In this document: positions 22,949-32,890 of the stretch, piece by piece | How the letters are laid out: each line of letters starts with the position of its first letter | How positions within the stretch are numbered: position 1 is the first letter of the stretch | Assembly (NCBI GenBank): GCA_025399215.1 | Contig: MU621266.1 | Coordinates: 1-36,726 of the forward strand | From: Globomyces pollinis-pini | Lineage: Eukaryota; Chytridiomycota; Chytridiomycetes; Rhizophydiales; Globomycetaceae | Length of the DNA stretch: 36,726 nt | Direction of reading: 5' to 3' | Translations under genes and position numbers: made by a program | Notes under the pieces: generated by a model | Seen by the model: the letters and a program-made list of their open reading frames with translations, nothing else | Told to the model about the DNA's origin: nothing | Databases searched by the model: none

Positions 22949-23169
22949 TTTGGTTCTTACGGCAAAGTGACGTGTCCGTAATTTTTGAGTACAAAGATGA
23001 TGCGTTACCTCCAAGTAAGAATTCCACAATGCTGCGTTTTCTTATGTAATTAAATAAACGAAGGATATGAAGAGTTTTCATTTGAAACTTGTTCAGAATT
23101 ACACATATCTATCATTCAGTAGATTGACTGCATGTAAAGCGCGTCATCGTTTACAATTTTTCCAACTTC
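22949..23169. promoter_or_regulatory. Bidirectional promoter of the divergent 7TM pair
   Basis: This 221-base spacer lies between two divergent paralogous starts. It holds TGACGTG at 22968-22974, 20 bases from the start of member A, and GCGTCA (TGACGC on the other strand) at 23141-23146, 24 bases from the start of member B. Both resemble CRE/ATF half sites. No clear TATA box is seen. Co-regulation of the pair is inferred from the layout. Confidence 0.4.
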
Positions 23170-24626
23170 ATGAAATATTCGGATGCTACGAAGCAAGTGA
23201 CGCCAATTGATTATATTACAATTGGATTTCTGATGATACTGTTCGTCTACAACTTCTTCTACTTCTGTCTACTGATGATGGGAGAAATTAAGGATAGGTC
23301 TTTTGCCCAAAAACTCATACGGATGCTGTTTTTATTACAGATAGTTCTATTATCGAAGTTTTTTGCTTATTTTGGTGAAGCGTTGGTGTATGGAAACCTT
23401 CCCGCTGATGCTGCAATCGTTGTCCACTCAATAATGACATACTCGGACTCACTTTTACTCCTTGTCAGTGTACTATATCATGTAGAAATTATCCAGCTAC
23501 TTAAGATTGTGTTGATCTTTTGGACTCCGTCCAAAATATTTGTATTCAAAGTCGCTATTGTGATCGTATTCCTTGCACTCAAAATCCCTTCCTTAATAGT
23601 GGATGTATTTGTATTGAATCATCAGCCACTATATCTAGCTCTTTCACAGGTAAGTTTCTATTCTCGATTTTATTCCAGTGGGACTATATTGGTTTAACAA
23701 GTTGGTTTTGCTATCATGTGTGCGTTGAAATTCATTTGGCATTTAATCTATCTTTTAGTGTCAAAATAGATGCACAGCAACGTCGCGTAAACTTTAGCAG
23801 AAGAGAAAAGAAGAAGTTTGATATCAATTACAAACAATTTCAATCAATCATTTTCTGGATTAGTTCCCTAGACTCTATTTGCCTTTTAATTCATATTACA
23901 GGAGTATTAATTTCTTTAGATGATTCGCTCGGATTGGAAAGTTTAGGTATCTGTCTGCAAAGAGTGGCAAGTTTAAGAATAACACTACATCCATATATTT
24001 TTCAAAGACTTCACCAGGCAAATGCGGATATGAAATTTTCCAGGGAGTTGAAGAAGGAAGAAAGGCCTAACTCTGTTTCATTACCTGCAAATAACCGACC
24101 AAATGGTAGATTACGTGGAAACTCAGTCCGAATATCAATATCGATTCCAAATAACCAAGTAACACACAATGATCTATACTCTCCAACCACACCCGTAATT
24201 ACCAGTAATGGTTTACTGCCTTCTTCTGAGTCACCTGTCGACGAAAATGCCCAACCCATAACGAGACGTTCTTCTAACGGACCTACAAACACTTTAGAGC
24301 AGACCCACGGTCGAAGAACATCAAATGCGGCTATGATGTCAAATCCACCTTCAGAACAGACCCATGGTCGAAGAGCATCAAATGCGGCTATGATGGCAAA
24401 TCCTACTTTAGAGCAGACTCATGGTCGAAGAGCATCAAATGCGGCCATGGTAAATCACATGCAACGGCGGATGTCCAACGCACCCATGGTGAATAATAGT
24501 GAAGTATTACAGCGGAGGATGTCAAACACACCCGTTTCGAACGCAGCGGTTAAAGCAACAGCTGTTATTCAAAATTCTAAACCCGTCTTTGATGAAGAAG
24601 CTAGTACTCAGTCACAAGGGCCCTAA
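23170..24626 (+). CDS. 7TM protein, member B, with R-R-x-S repeat tail
   Basis: Exons 23170-23649 and 23679-24626, with a 29-nt phase-0 intron, give 475 residues. Hydrophobic segments are near residues 13-38, 46-72, 82-116 and 120-150 in exon 1. Three more lie in exon 2, which begins W-D-Y-I-G-L-T-S-W. The shared motif V-K-I-D-A-Q-Q-R-R-V-N-F lies between helices 5 and 6. The tail (about 190 residues) carries R-R-S-S, then three copies of a 19-residue unit with H-G-R-R-A/T-S-N-A-A-M, then two Q-R-R-M-S-N motifs. R-R-x-S is the classic substrate pattern of PKA-type kinases, so the tail is a good candidate for multisite phosphorylation (inference). Members A and C share the helices and intron position. 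No named family is recognised. Confidence 0.82.
24294..24452 (+). repeat. 57-nt in-frame minisatellite in the 7TM-B tail
   Basis: Copies lie at 24294-24350, 24351-24407 and 24408-24452 (the last partial). Each encodes (L/S)-E-Q-T-H-G-R-R-(T/A)-S-N-A-A-M. The unit is a multiple of three, so changes in copy number keep the frame and only change the number of R-R-x-S sites. Confidence 0.85.
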
Positions 24627-24880
24627 ATTTTACTGCTAATTCACGGTTTTAATGGCAAATAAAAAATAAGCTAACAAATGTGTTGTATCGAGTAGTTTGG
24701 TCTTAATGAAATATTTTTTTGTCGCGTTCAAGTCCATTTCTACAAGATGGACAATCAAAGCGGACTAACTGTTAAATAGATTGTTATTTGATCCCCAGAT
24801 GTAAAGACCAAGCAGATTGTACTCTTTATCATACATCAATCTTCATTTAATATGTTGCTTTTACTTTTCACTTTTTTGAA

Positions 24881-27828
24881 ATGAACACTAACCGAATTAT
24901 CCTTCCAAAGAACATCAAACCGTCACATTATACGCTATGCATTACCCCAAACTTAGAATCATTTGTTTTTGAGGGGAAGGTGACGATAGAGTAAGCAATT
25001 TTAATTTGACTGAAGAGTGTCAATCTTGGAAGATTCCAATACAATCACTCTTAATGTTCTGGATTTGAATATTGCTTCCGCCTCTTTATTATACAATAAT
25101 ATGGTTCTGGCACCAAAAGAAATCGTATTGGATAACGCGAATCAAACACTTTCATTGGTATTCAATTCCATGTTGTTGCAAAACTCTACTGCGTCATTAA
25201 ATATTCAATTCACTGGATCTCACAATGATCAGCTGGTCGGGTTCTATCGATCCTCTTATTTAGACAAAAATAACAAAAAACAGTATTTGGTGGTTACTCA
25301 ATTCTGTCCAACGGATTGTCGTCGTTGCTTTCCTTGCTGGGATGAAGTAAATGTTATTTTAATTCACCTCAGCCAAATTTAAAAGCAACATTTGATATCA
25401 CTCTGATTGTTCCAAAGCATCTGACTGCCTTAGCAAATATGAATGTTCTTTCTGAAGAAGTTTTAGACGAAGGATTAAAATCTGTAACCTTTTCAAGGAC
25501 CCCTATTATGAGTCCTTATGTATTTATATAGAAGCTGATATGAAATAGTTAGTCACAATGTGTGTGGGAGACTTTGATTATGTAGAAAGAGTATCGCACC
25601 CAACATTTCCAGCCAATTCAGCATCTATTGTATGCAGAACATATACTTTAAAAGGGCAGAGTGATTTGGGAAAGTTCAGGTAATCCACATTTAGTTTATG
25701 TTAAAAAGTGTTGAGGTCGCTGTTAAAGTATTAGAATACTTCTCAAAGTATTTTGATATTGCATATCCATTACCAAAAGTAACTGAATCATTCAACTCAT
25801 CAATTTTATTAGTTGGATATGATCGCAATTCCAGATTTTGCTTTCGGTGCAATGGTAAAGTTGCTGTCCAGTTGATTTTATTTAGGAAAATTGGGGATTG
25901 GTGACTTACAGGGAGACAGCTATTCTTTATGACCCAATAAAGAGCAGTTCAAGTGGAAAAAAGAGGGTAGCTTATACGGTTGGTCATGAACTGGGTAAAG
26001 TACCATATTTAACCTTAGCACATCAATGGTTTGGAAATTTAGTGACCATGGATTGGTGGAATGATCTTTGGTTAAATGAGGGATTCGCAACGTCTGTGGG
26101 ATGGATGGTAACAGACTATCTTTTTCCTGATTGGAACGTCATGACAGAGTTTTTGGTTAATGACTATACTAGAGGCATTAACTTGGACTCGTTACGCTCC
26201 AGTCATCCGATCGAAGTGGAAGTTAATAGCCCGTCTGAAATCGGGCAGATATTTGATGCAATTTCATATAGTAAAGGAGCATCAATTATTCTAATGCTGT
26301 CAAACTATTTGGGTCAAGAAAAATTCTCATTGGGAGTAAACCGATATTTGAAGAAGTATGCATATAGTAACGCAACTACAAAAAACCTTTGGGATGCACT
26401 TAGTGAAGCTTCGGGCCAAGATGTGGAAAAAATTATGAATGCCTGGACTGGGAAAACTGGCTGTCCAGTTCTTACTATAATCGATGAGTCTTATGATGAG
26501 AAGCAACAAGAAATCACATTAAAATTAAAGCAAACACGATTTCTAGCGTCTGGAGACCTAAATAGTGACGAGGACCTTGCTACTTGGTTTATTCCTATTT
26601 CAGTTATCACCGACAACCAAAACGAATCCCACATTGTAAGATTTATCAATACAAAGAATGGAACCATTACTTTCCCATATAAGTACTCCTCAAACAGCTT
26701 TTGGAAACTAAACGCATCCGTAACAGGATTTTATCGGGTATGTTACAACCATGAACAATTGGGGAGATTGGCGAATTATCTTCGAACTAATCCGCAAAGT
26801 CCGATTTTGACCAACCAAGATAGGATTGGTATTATTTCAGATTCCTTTGCAGTGTCTCGGGCTGGCCTTGGTAAAGTGTCCAGTTCCTTGAATGTCCTCA
26901 AAAGTCTCCAATCCGATTCCAATGTGAAGTAACGTTTTTCGTATTCTGATTTCTAGCGTTTTAACGGAAATTTTTGATAAATTACAATTAGTTCAATCAG
27001 TTTGGAGAAGCGAGACTATAGTCTATAACCATATGTTAGATTTACAAAAAAAGATCTTTTCACCAATTGTTGCACAATTAGGGTTCGATTACGCTGATGG
27101 TGAAGACTATTCGTTAATTGTTAAAAGAAATTTGGCCGTTCAAGCGGCAGCTGATGCAGGTTCCCCCAAGTATTATTTTATAAGTAATGTATAGTGTATT
27201 GGAGCAACTTCAAAAACTTTTTGATGCGTTCGTTAACGAAACTCAATCTATCCATCCAAATTTGCGAAATTTGGTGTTTAAAACTGTGTTGGTTTATTCT
27301 AAAAATCCACAAAAAGACTTTGATTTGTTACTTGACATCTCGAAAACAGCATCAACAGTCGATGAACGAATGGGTGCATTACTTTCATTAGGTTGTGTAA
27401 ATGACGATACCATTCTTAAATCGTTTTTAAATGATATGGTTCTCAACCCAGAAATTGTACGCCAGCAAGATTTGCCCTCTGTTTTAGACACAATTGGGTC
27501 CAAATCACCTCTATTAGCTGCATCTGAGTATTTATGGGATTGGTTCAAACGAAATTGGAAATTATTACAATCGTCTATTTCCAATCTCGGATTATTGGGT
27601 AAAATATTAGTGGCATGTATGTCTTCGAAACAACTTCAAGACATTGTTGACTGGTCAAGTGGCAGTGACTGTCCCAATGATTCAGAAAAGATTGATAGAG
27701 TGAGAGAATTACTTCCTATCCGTCGATCTTTTGATCAAACAATTGAAAAGCTCAAGATTAACCGTGTGTGGGGAGAAAGAGATTTATCTGATATCCGCGA
27801 ATGGGTACAAAACGATGCCAAAAATTAA
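24881..27828 (+). CDS. M1 zinc aminopeptidase (puromycin-sensitive/Ape2 type)
   Basis: Ten exons (24881-24990, 25016-25346, 25373-25519, 25549-25679, 25709-25778, 25813-25854, 25886-25994, 26019-26928, 26957-27169, 27195-27828) give 898 residues, the normal family length. The exopeptidase motif GAMEN appears as FGAM/ENWGLVTYRE across an intron. The zinc motif HELAH (HEXXH) is assembled across the next intron and followed by QWFGNLVTMDWW and the third ligand Glu in LWLNEGFA. The catalytic Tyr is in ISYSKGASIILML. The C-terminal helical ERAP1-like domain is complete. The enzyme removes N-terminal residues from peptides, usually in the cytosol; no signal peptide is seen. Oddities: the motif usually reading QFEPTDARRAFPCWDEP here reads QFCPTDCRRCFPCWDE, and the 24-nt intron at 25995-26018 is in frame and stop-free. 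Confidence 0.93.
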
Positions 27829-27917
27829 TCTTGACAACAATAAATTTGAATTGACCATTTAAATTCCTTTCTATGCCAGTTTCTCAGTTTCTATTTCTGT
27901 GGTCGTTTTTTCTTATG

Positions 27918-27923
27918 ACGCGA
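27918..27923 (+). promoter_or_regulatory. MCB-like element upstream of CDC45
   Basis: ACGCGA (in GACGCGAG), 53 bases before the CDC45 start. In yeasts, DNA-replication genes including CDC45 are driven at G1/S through ACGCGT-type MCB boxes bound by MBF. This copy matches the ACGCG core with one mismatch to the full box. Function is inferred. Confidence 0.4.
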
Positions 27924-27975
27924 GTGGGAAGTCAATTCTTCGGACAAAATAGTTTTTGATATTTTGCAAAGCAGG

Positions 27976-30584
27976 ATGGTTTTAATCCTTGAAAATTCGA
28001 TAAATCAGCTATACGATCAAATCAAAAACAATTCTTTAATTCATCAACCTTCAAAGGTGCTCTTTCTGGTTCATGCTGATATAGACGCTCTTTGTTCTCT
28101 TCGAATCTTTCTCGTAATTCCCCTCATCGTAATAATCCACTAGGATTTATTTAAAATTGATTGTTTGGCTTACGAAATTATACCTATTAGCACTTATACG
28201 GATTTGAAAAACGCTAATGATCTACTGTTAAATCAAGTTAATTCAAATGTTTATTGTTCCATTATCGCATTGAATGTCGGTGGAATGGTTCAACTTTCAG
28301 AGTATCTATCTCTAAATGAGCAGACATCTCTTTATTTAGTGGATTCTCATCGACCCTTGAATTTGCATAATTTATTTGGAATTAATCAAGTATATACTAT
28401 CTAGATGATGCTAACATAATTTTATAGATCTACGTTCTTGATGATGGATCTTTTGATAATTTGGATGAAATTCGACTGGCATTTGAAGCGTTAGAGGTAT
28501 ATACACTACATGTTGATGATTCAGTTTGCTGAAGACACAGACGATGAAGAAACTGAGGAAGAAGATACAGATGATGAAGAAGAGGAAGAAATCAATGAGG
28601 ATGAAAAGGATGAAGACGCCAATGGATCAGATGTTGACGCAGAAGACCAACAAAAGTTAGCCAAAGGTTTTTAGTATAAATTAAAGTTTACTTTCAGATT
28701 CTGATGAAGATGATGGTGCACAAGAAGAGAGAACAGCAAAGAGTGATCCCACAGAACAGAAACCGAGTGAAGATTCAGATGATAATACCGAAATTATAGA
28801 GACAGCTAGTCAGGTAATCTTGAAAGCCTGTTATTCACTATTATAGAGCTCATTTGCAAAAAGAAAAATGGACAAGGATACCCTTAAACTAGATACAAAG
28901 TCCAAGCGAAGCAGACTTGAGGAGCGAAAAGCACTAAAACGCTCCTACAAACGAATAATAGCCGAGTATTATGGTGATGGTACATCTTTTGGAGCTCCGA
29001 TCACAAACCTTGTGTATAAGTTGGCTTCAGAATTAGGCAGAGAAAATATTCAATATTTATGGTATAATATCAGCATTTTTAAATTGTTTCAGGTAATTTG
29101 CTTTATCTTATCTAATTCTTTAGGTATTCAATAATAAGTATGACAAGCAACTATGTTTACGGAAAAATGAATACTCTAGAATACACACAATATGCAGCAC
29201 TATACAAGGAAGAGGTGGATCGATTAACTATATTGCCAGTTGAAGATGATAATTCAGATCAAGGAGACATATCAAAAGCAGTAAAAAATGCAGATGACAA
29301 TTCAATCCGTTTCATTGAAGATTTACAACTAATGTAAAACATACTGTATTTGACCATTTTGCAGGCTTTTAAAGCATTGGAATTTGTATGACTCAATGTT
29401 TCACAGCACATATGTTGGAACTAAATTAGGGATTTGGAAAGAAAAGGGTCGACAGAGATTGACTAATTTATTGGTCAAAATGGGGTATTTGATAATGATA
29501 TTTATAGTTTTCGATAGGTTTCCCCAAAAAGAGTCGAAGCAGTTTTATTCTGAAATGAGTCTAAGCTATAAACGAGCGTTACCAGAAAAGTTGACTGATA
29601 TGGCACCTAGATACAACATGTCCGATATTATGTTTCCATCCTTTGAGAAAAAGTATGGATTCATCACAACTTTATCTGCTACTGATTTGGTGTATTCTGT
29701 GACAGCCCTCTTGGATTGTGGTGCTTCTTGGATTCAACAGAAAGGAATTACTGGCTATGAAACAATGTTGTCTTCTTCACTTTCAGATCAATCTAATATG
29801 CTGCTCTCTGTTCAAGCGAAGCATGCATTCCAAGATCAAAGCAGCTTGGGGGAAGGGGGCTTGGTAGGGGCAGGAGTGGGAACTAGAACCGTTCCAGGCA
29901 CAATCGCACTGCATATTTTGAATTCTTGTGCTGTGCACGAAAATGATAAACGAGAAGATTGGGTTAAGCATTTTTATTTGGCATATGATGCCTTGGAAAA
30001 GTAAATATCATGCATTTATATTGACATCGCTAGTCCAAGACTTCTCCAGCATGGTATCTTATTAGGGATTCATTTTCAAAAATTATTGGTACAAACAGGA
30101 ATATCTATTCTGGAGAAAAAAATGGTTCAAACATTAAAAAACTTTCAACTGACAATTTTAAAAGGGAATCAAGCTGACCATGTGAATGGGGAATCTGAAT
30201 CAAAAATATTTGGGAAAAGTGCACCTTTACTTTATAGATTAGCCAGTTTTCTAATGGATGCATTCAATGTGAGCTTCAATTTGTTTGACATCATTAGGAA
30301 TATAAGCGGAAGCAATTACCTTTCATCATTGTAGCACTAGATGCCGATACAGGACTGTATTTGGTAATGGGCAGAGCTGCTTCCAATGCTACCACAGCAA
30401 CTAGAAATAGGAAAAAGTAAGCAGCAGTTTGTTCTCTAACCTTAGTCCATTTGGTTTGGCATTTCTTGATGCTGCAAATCGCAGCGGAATTGATATTAAA
30501 CATGACTTCTTTGATTCTTCCTGCATACAAGTAGCTCCTGATGATCTTTCCACCTTCTTAGAAAACCTAAACTTATCCTTGTAG
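27976..30584 (+). CDS. CDC45: DNA replication initiation factor Cdc45
   Basis: Twelve exons (27976-28113, 28144-28389, 28428-28496, 28525-28666, 28698-28813, 28847-29061, 29124-29333, 29365-29484, 29518-30000, 30034-30268, 30298-30416, 30446-30584) give 743 residues. Cdc45 is the RecJ/DHH-fold subunit of the CMG helicase that loads at origins and travels with the fork. Family hallmarks are HADIDALCSLRI near the N-terminus, YLVDSHRPLNL, and IYVLDDGSFDN. A long acidic low-complexity insert (about residues 152-237, mostly Asp and Glu) follows, then the basic R-L-E-E-R region. Later come KHWNLYDSM, LLVKMG-FPQKESKQFY, and a C-terminal block LPFIIVALDADTGLYLVMG and SPFGLAFLDAA. It is longer than animal Cdc45 because of the acidic insert. 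The sixth intron is two introns back to back, and the eighth is 33 nt, in frame and stop-free. Confidence 0.93.
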
Positions 30585-30655
30585 TTTTATATAGTCAATA
30601 TCGTAATCTAGCTTTTATGTTTTATATTTTTTAAGGTTTTATTTTCTATAGCTAA

Positions 30656-30661
30656 ACGCGT
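30656..30661 (+). promoter_or_regulatory. Perfect ACGCGT (MCB) box before the AIM24-like gene
   Basis: ACGCGT lies 49 bases before the ATG at 30710 and downstream of the CDC45 stop. By sequence it matches a yeast MCB box. Whether it acts on the AIM24-like gene is unknown. Confidence 0.35.
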
Positions 30662-30709
30662 GTCAACTTTTGCTCCATCACATTTAGTTAGCATTAAATA
30701 TTTATCACG

Positions 30710-31411
30710 ATGAATGAAAAAACGTTTGTTTGTGCTGGGTTTGGACAGGAATTTTTACCAGCATATACTGTTGAATCAAAACTATCACCAGCTTCAATGA
30801 AATATAAAATTGTGGGTGGTGAAAGACAGAGCGTTGAAATCTACTTGGATGCAGGAGAGGAAGTTAAAAGCGAGTCAAGTGCAATGGAGTATCGTATTGG
30901 TCAAGTTCATATTGAAACCAAGTACAACTGGAGATTACTATTCAATTGGGAGTGGGATGGGTTTCAAGGCTTTGGATTTGATAATGTCTATCAAAACGTG
31001 GGTAATGATATAGCCACTGTATGCATTAGTCCTCGAAATGGTGGGCAGATACTTGCAATAGATTTGTCTATATATGGTTCTTTATTGGTCACGCCAGGAT
31101 TGTTTTGGGCATCACTAGGAAATATCCAATCAACGTATAAAGTCCAATCCCATACAGATTTGATTCAGATTTCAGGTACTGGAATTGTATTTCTTACTGG
31201 TCACGGATGTCTAAATCTAATTCACTTACGCGATTGTGATGAAATGTTTTTAGAATTTGATACGTTGGTAGGATTTAACGCAAACATGCGATATGACTAT
31301 CGATATGAAACTAGTTCCAACTGCTTAACGTTTTGTTTGGGTGGTCAAAGTATATATGGAAAGTTTGTAAATGGACCTGGTATCGTTATCACTCAATCAA
31401 TGAGAAAATGA
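30710..31411 (+). CDS. AIM24 / TIGR00266-family protein
   Basis: A single-exon 233-residue protein with the beta-rich layout of the AIM24/TIGR00266 (DUF124) family. Visible family features are Y-K-I-V-G-G, V-E-I-Y-L-D-A-G-E-E-V, SAMEYRIG, VHIETKYN, a region around I-S-P-R-N-G-G-Q-I-L-A-I-D-L, L-V-T-P-G-L-F-W-A-S, ISGTGIVFLTGHG, and the ending F-V-N-G-P-G-I-V-I-T-Q-S. Yeast Aim24 is a larger mitochondrial inner-membrane protein linked to MICOS. This protein lacks an obvious presequence and is closer in length to the bacterial members, so mitochondrial location is uncertain. It is one of few intronless genes here, together with the SMP-30-like, RING and small surface protein genes. Confidence 0.8.
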   Translation: MNEKTFVCAGFGQEFLPAYTVESKLSPASMKYKIVGGERQSVEIYLDAGEEVKSESSAMEYRIGQVHIETKYNWRLLFNWEWDGFQGFGFDNVYQNVGNDIATVCISPRNGGQILAIDLSIYGSLLVTPGLFWASLGNIQSTYKVQSHTDLIQISGTGIVFLTGHGCLNLIHLRDCDEMFLEFDTLVGFNANMRYDYRYETSSNCLTFCLGGQSIYGKFVNGPGIVITQSMRK

Positions 31412-31647
31412 TCTCTTACGCTGTCTAAATTTATCGAAAATACACTTTGTAAACTTTTTCTTTTTTGTTTTAGTAATTAATTGGGGTCAAATACTTAATA
31501 AGCGAAATTAGCATAGTGTGGGTATTAAAGTCAGTATTAGAAACTTATAGTTGAGTTGGTAGAATATTTCTTAATCTGGTAAAAATTGCAAACAAGATCT
31601 ATGCAGCGATTCGAAGTATTATTATATTTTTCCTAAGATACTCAACT

Positions 31648-31663
31648 TATATAAAACGCGAAA
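31648..31663 (+). promoter_or_regulatory. TATA box and ACGCGAAA element of 7TM member C
   Basis: TATATAAAA at 31648-31656 directly abuts ACGCGAAA (31656-31663), 13-20 bases before the ATG at 31677. The TATA match is strong but very close to the ATG. ACGCGAAA is a hybrid of the MCB and SCB cell-cycle motifs; its role is speculative. Confidence 0.4.
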
Positions 31664-31676
31664 TTTTTTTTAAAAA

Positions 31677-32553
31677 ATGTACAATGTGGTTGATTTAAGA
31701 ATCATAGAGAAGATAACTATAGGTTTGATTGTTTTGACGATGCTTATGCAATTATATCATTGTTTGTTTCTGTGTCGCGGAATCATTCCAAATCGAATAG
31801 TTACACGAAATTTACTTTGGTTAACCATATTAACATTCATTTGGAATCTCTCCAAGCTACTTCCGTATGCATCACCAACTAACGTTTGGTTGATATTTTT
31901 CAATAATGTGACTGCAGTGTTGACTACTATCGCTACAACTTTGCAAAATTTGGAAATATTTAAATTACTTACAAGCTTAATGCGATTTTGGACAACCAGA
32001 CGAGTCAATATTCTTCAGGCGTGTATTGGTAGTCTTTTCCTGTGTTTAACTGCTCCTTACATTTTTTTGCCATTCACAGATGGATCTTTTATGAACTCGA
32101 ATATAATACAAAAAGTATTAAATAATTCAGCTTAATACTTAGTGGTCCATATACGGAGCCTCGATTGTTGGAATATTGAAGGTTTTGATTGAAATTCTGG
32201 TTGCATTCTATCTGTCCCATATTGTAAGAATTGATTCTTTGAAAGAACGAGAGAACTATTTGGAATTGGATAAAATCAAATTTGCGCGATTTTACAGGAA
32301 TCTACAGCGAAATCTGTTTGTGATTTCAACATTAGAAGTTCTGGGATTACTGGAATATCTGGTGGTAATGGTCCTACAAGATCAAGGATTTCTTAACGAA
32401 ACTGATGCAGAGAACTTGGGACGGATAGGATCTCTACAGATGGCAGTACATCCCATCATTTATTCAATGTTATTCCTGAGTATCTTGAAGATGAAATTTT
32501 CAGTTGCATTGAGAATTACGGAAACTCCGTATTCAAAGACTACTAAACTATGA
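31677..32553 (+). CDS. 7TM protein, member C (short tail)
   Basis: Exons 31677-32114 and 32143-32553, joined by a 28-nt phase-0 intron, give 282 residues. Layout matches members A and B: four hydrophobic segments before the intron (starting I-T-I-G-L-I-V-L-T-M, then L-W-L-T-I-L-T-F-I-W, N-N-V-T-A-V-L-T-T-I, and I-L-Q-A-C-I-G-S-L-F), then W-S-I-Y-G-A-S-I-V-G and two more helices. A loop with R-I-D-S-L-K-E-R-E corresponds to the K-I-D-A-Q-Q-R-R loop of member B. The protein ends shortly after the last helix (KMKFSVALRITETPYSKTTKL), so the long phosphorylatable tail is missing. If unspliced, the frame stops at 32135 inside the intron. Confidence 0.8.
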
Positions 32554-32890
32554 ATTTTAGAAATAAATCAAATATCTACCCATAAAATGACTTAAAAAAA
32601 TGCTAACCTTACCCATTAGGAACTTTAGAAGCCAAACAACTTGCAGTCTCGCGTAGCGATTTGGTAAACTTGCACATATAATCTGTAAGCGTTTTCTACA
32701 TGCACTACCAAAACTGTGGTTGGTTAGATTAACATTACTAATGCTTTCTTATACTATAATTAGAGCGTGATTGAATACGCTCAACACGGTTGCAATGCCA
32801 ATTGAAGTGAGCAATTGCAGATGTTCAACCAACTAAATTAATACACAGGCTGGGTATCATCCTTGTGGTCTGTTTAGATTCAGCCCGCCG

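Noticed and set aside
22949..23029. N-terminal extension of 7TM member A
   Set aside because: Begins with TTG; the ATG at 22948 aligns with the start of member B.
24715..24745. tRNA-like B box (GTTCAAGTC)
   Set aside because: No matching A box, anticodon arm or acceptor pairing could be built around it.
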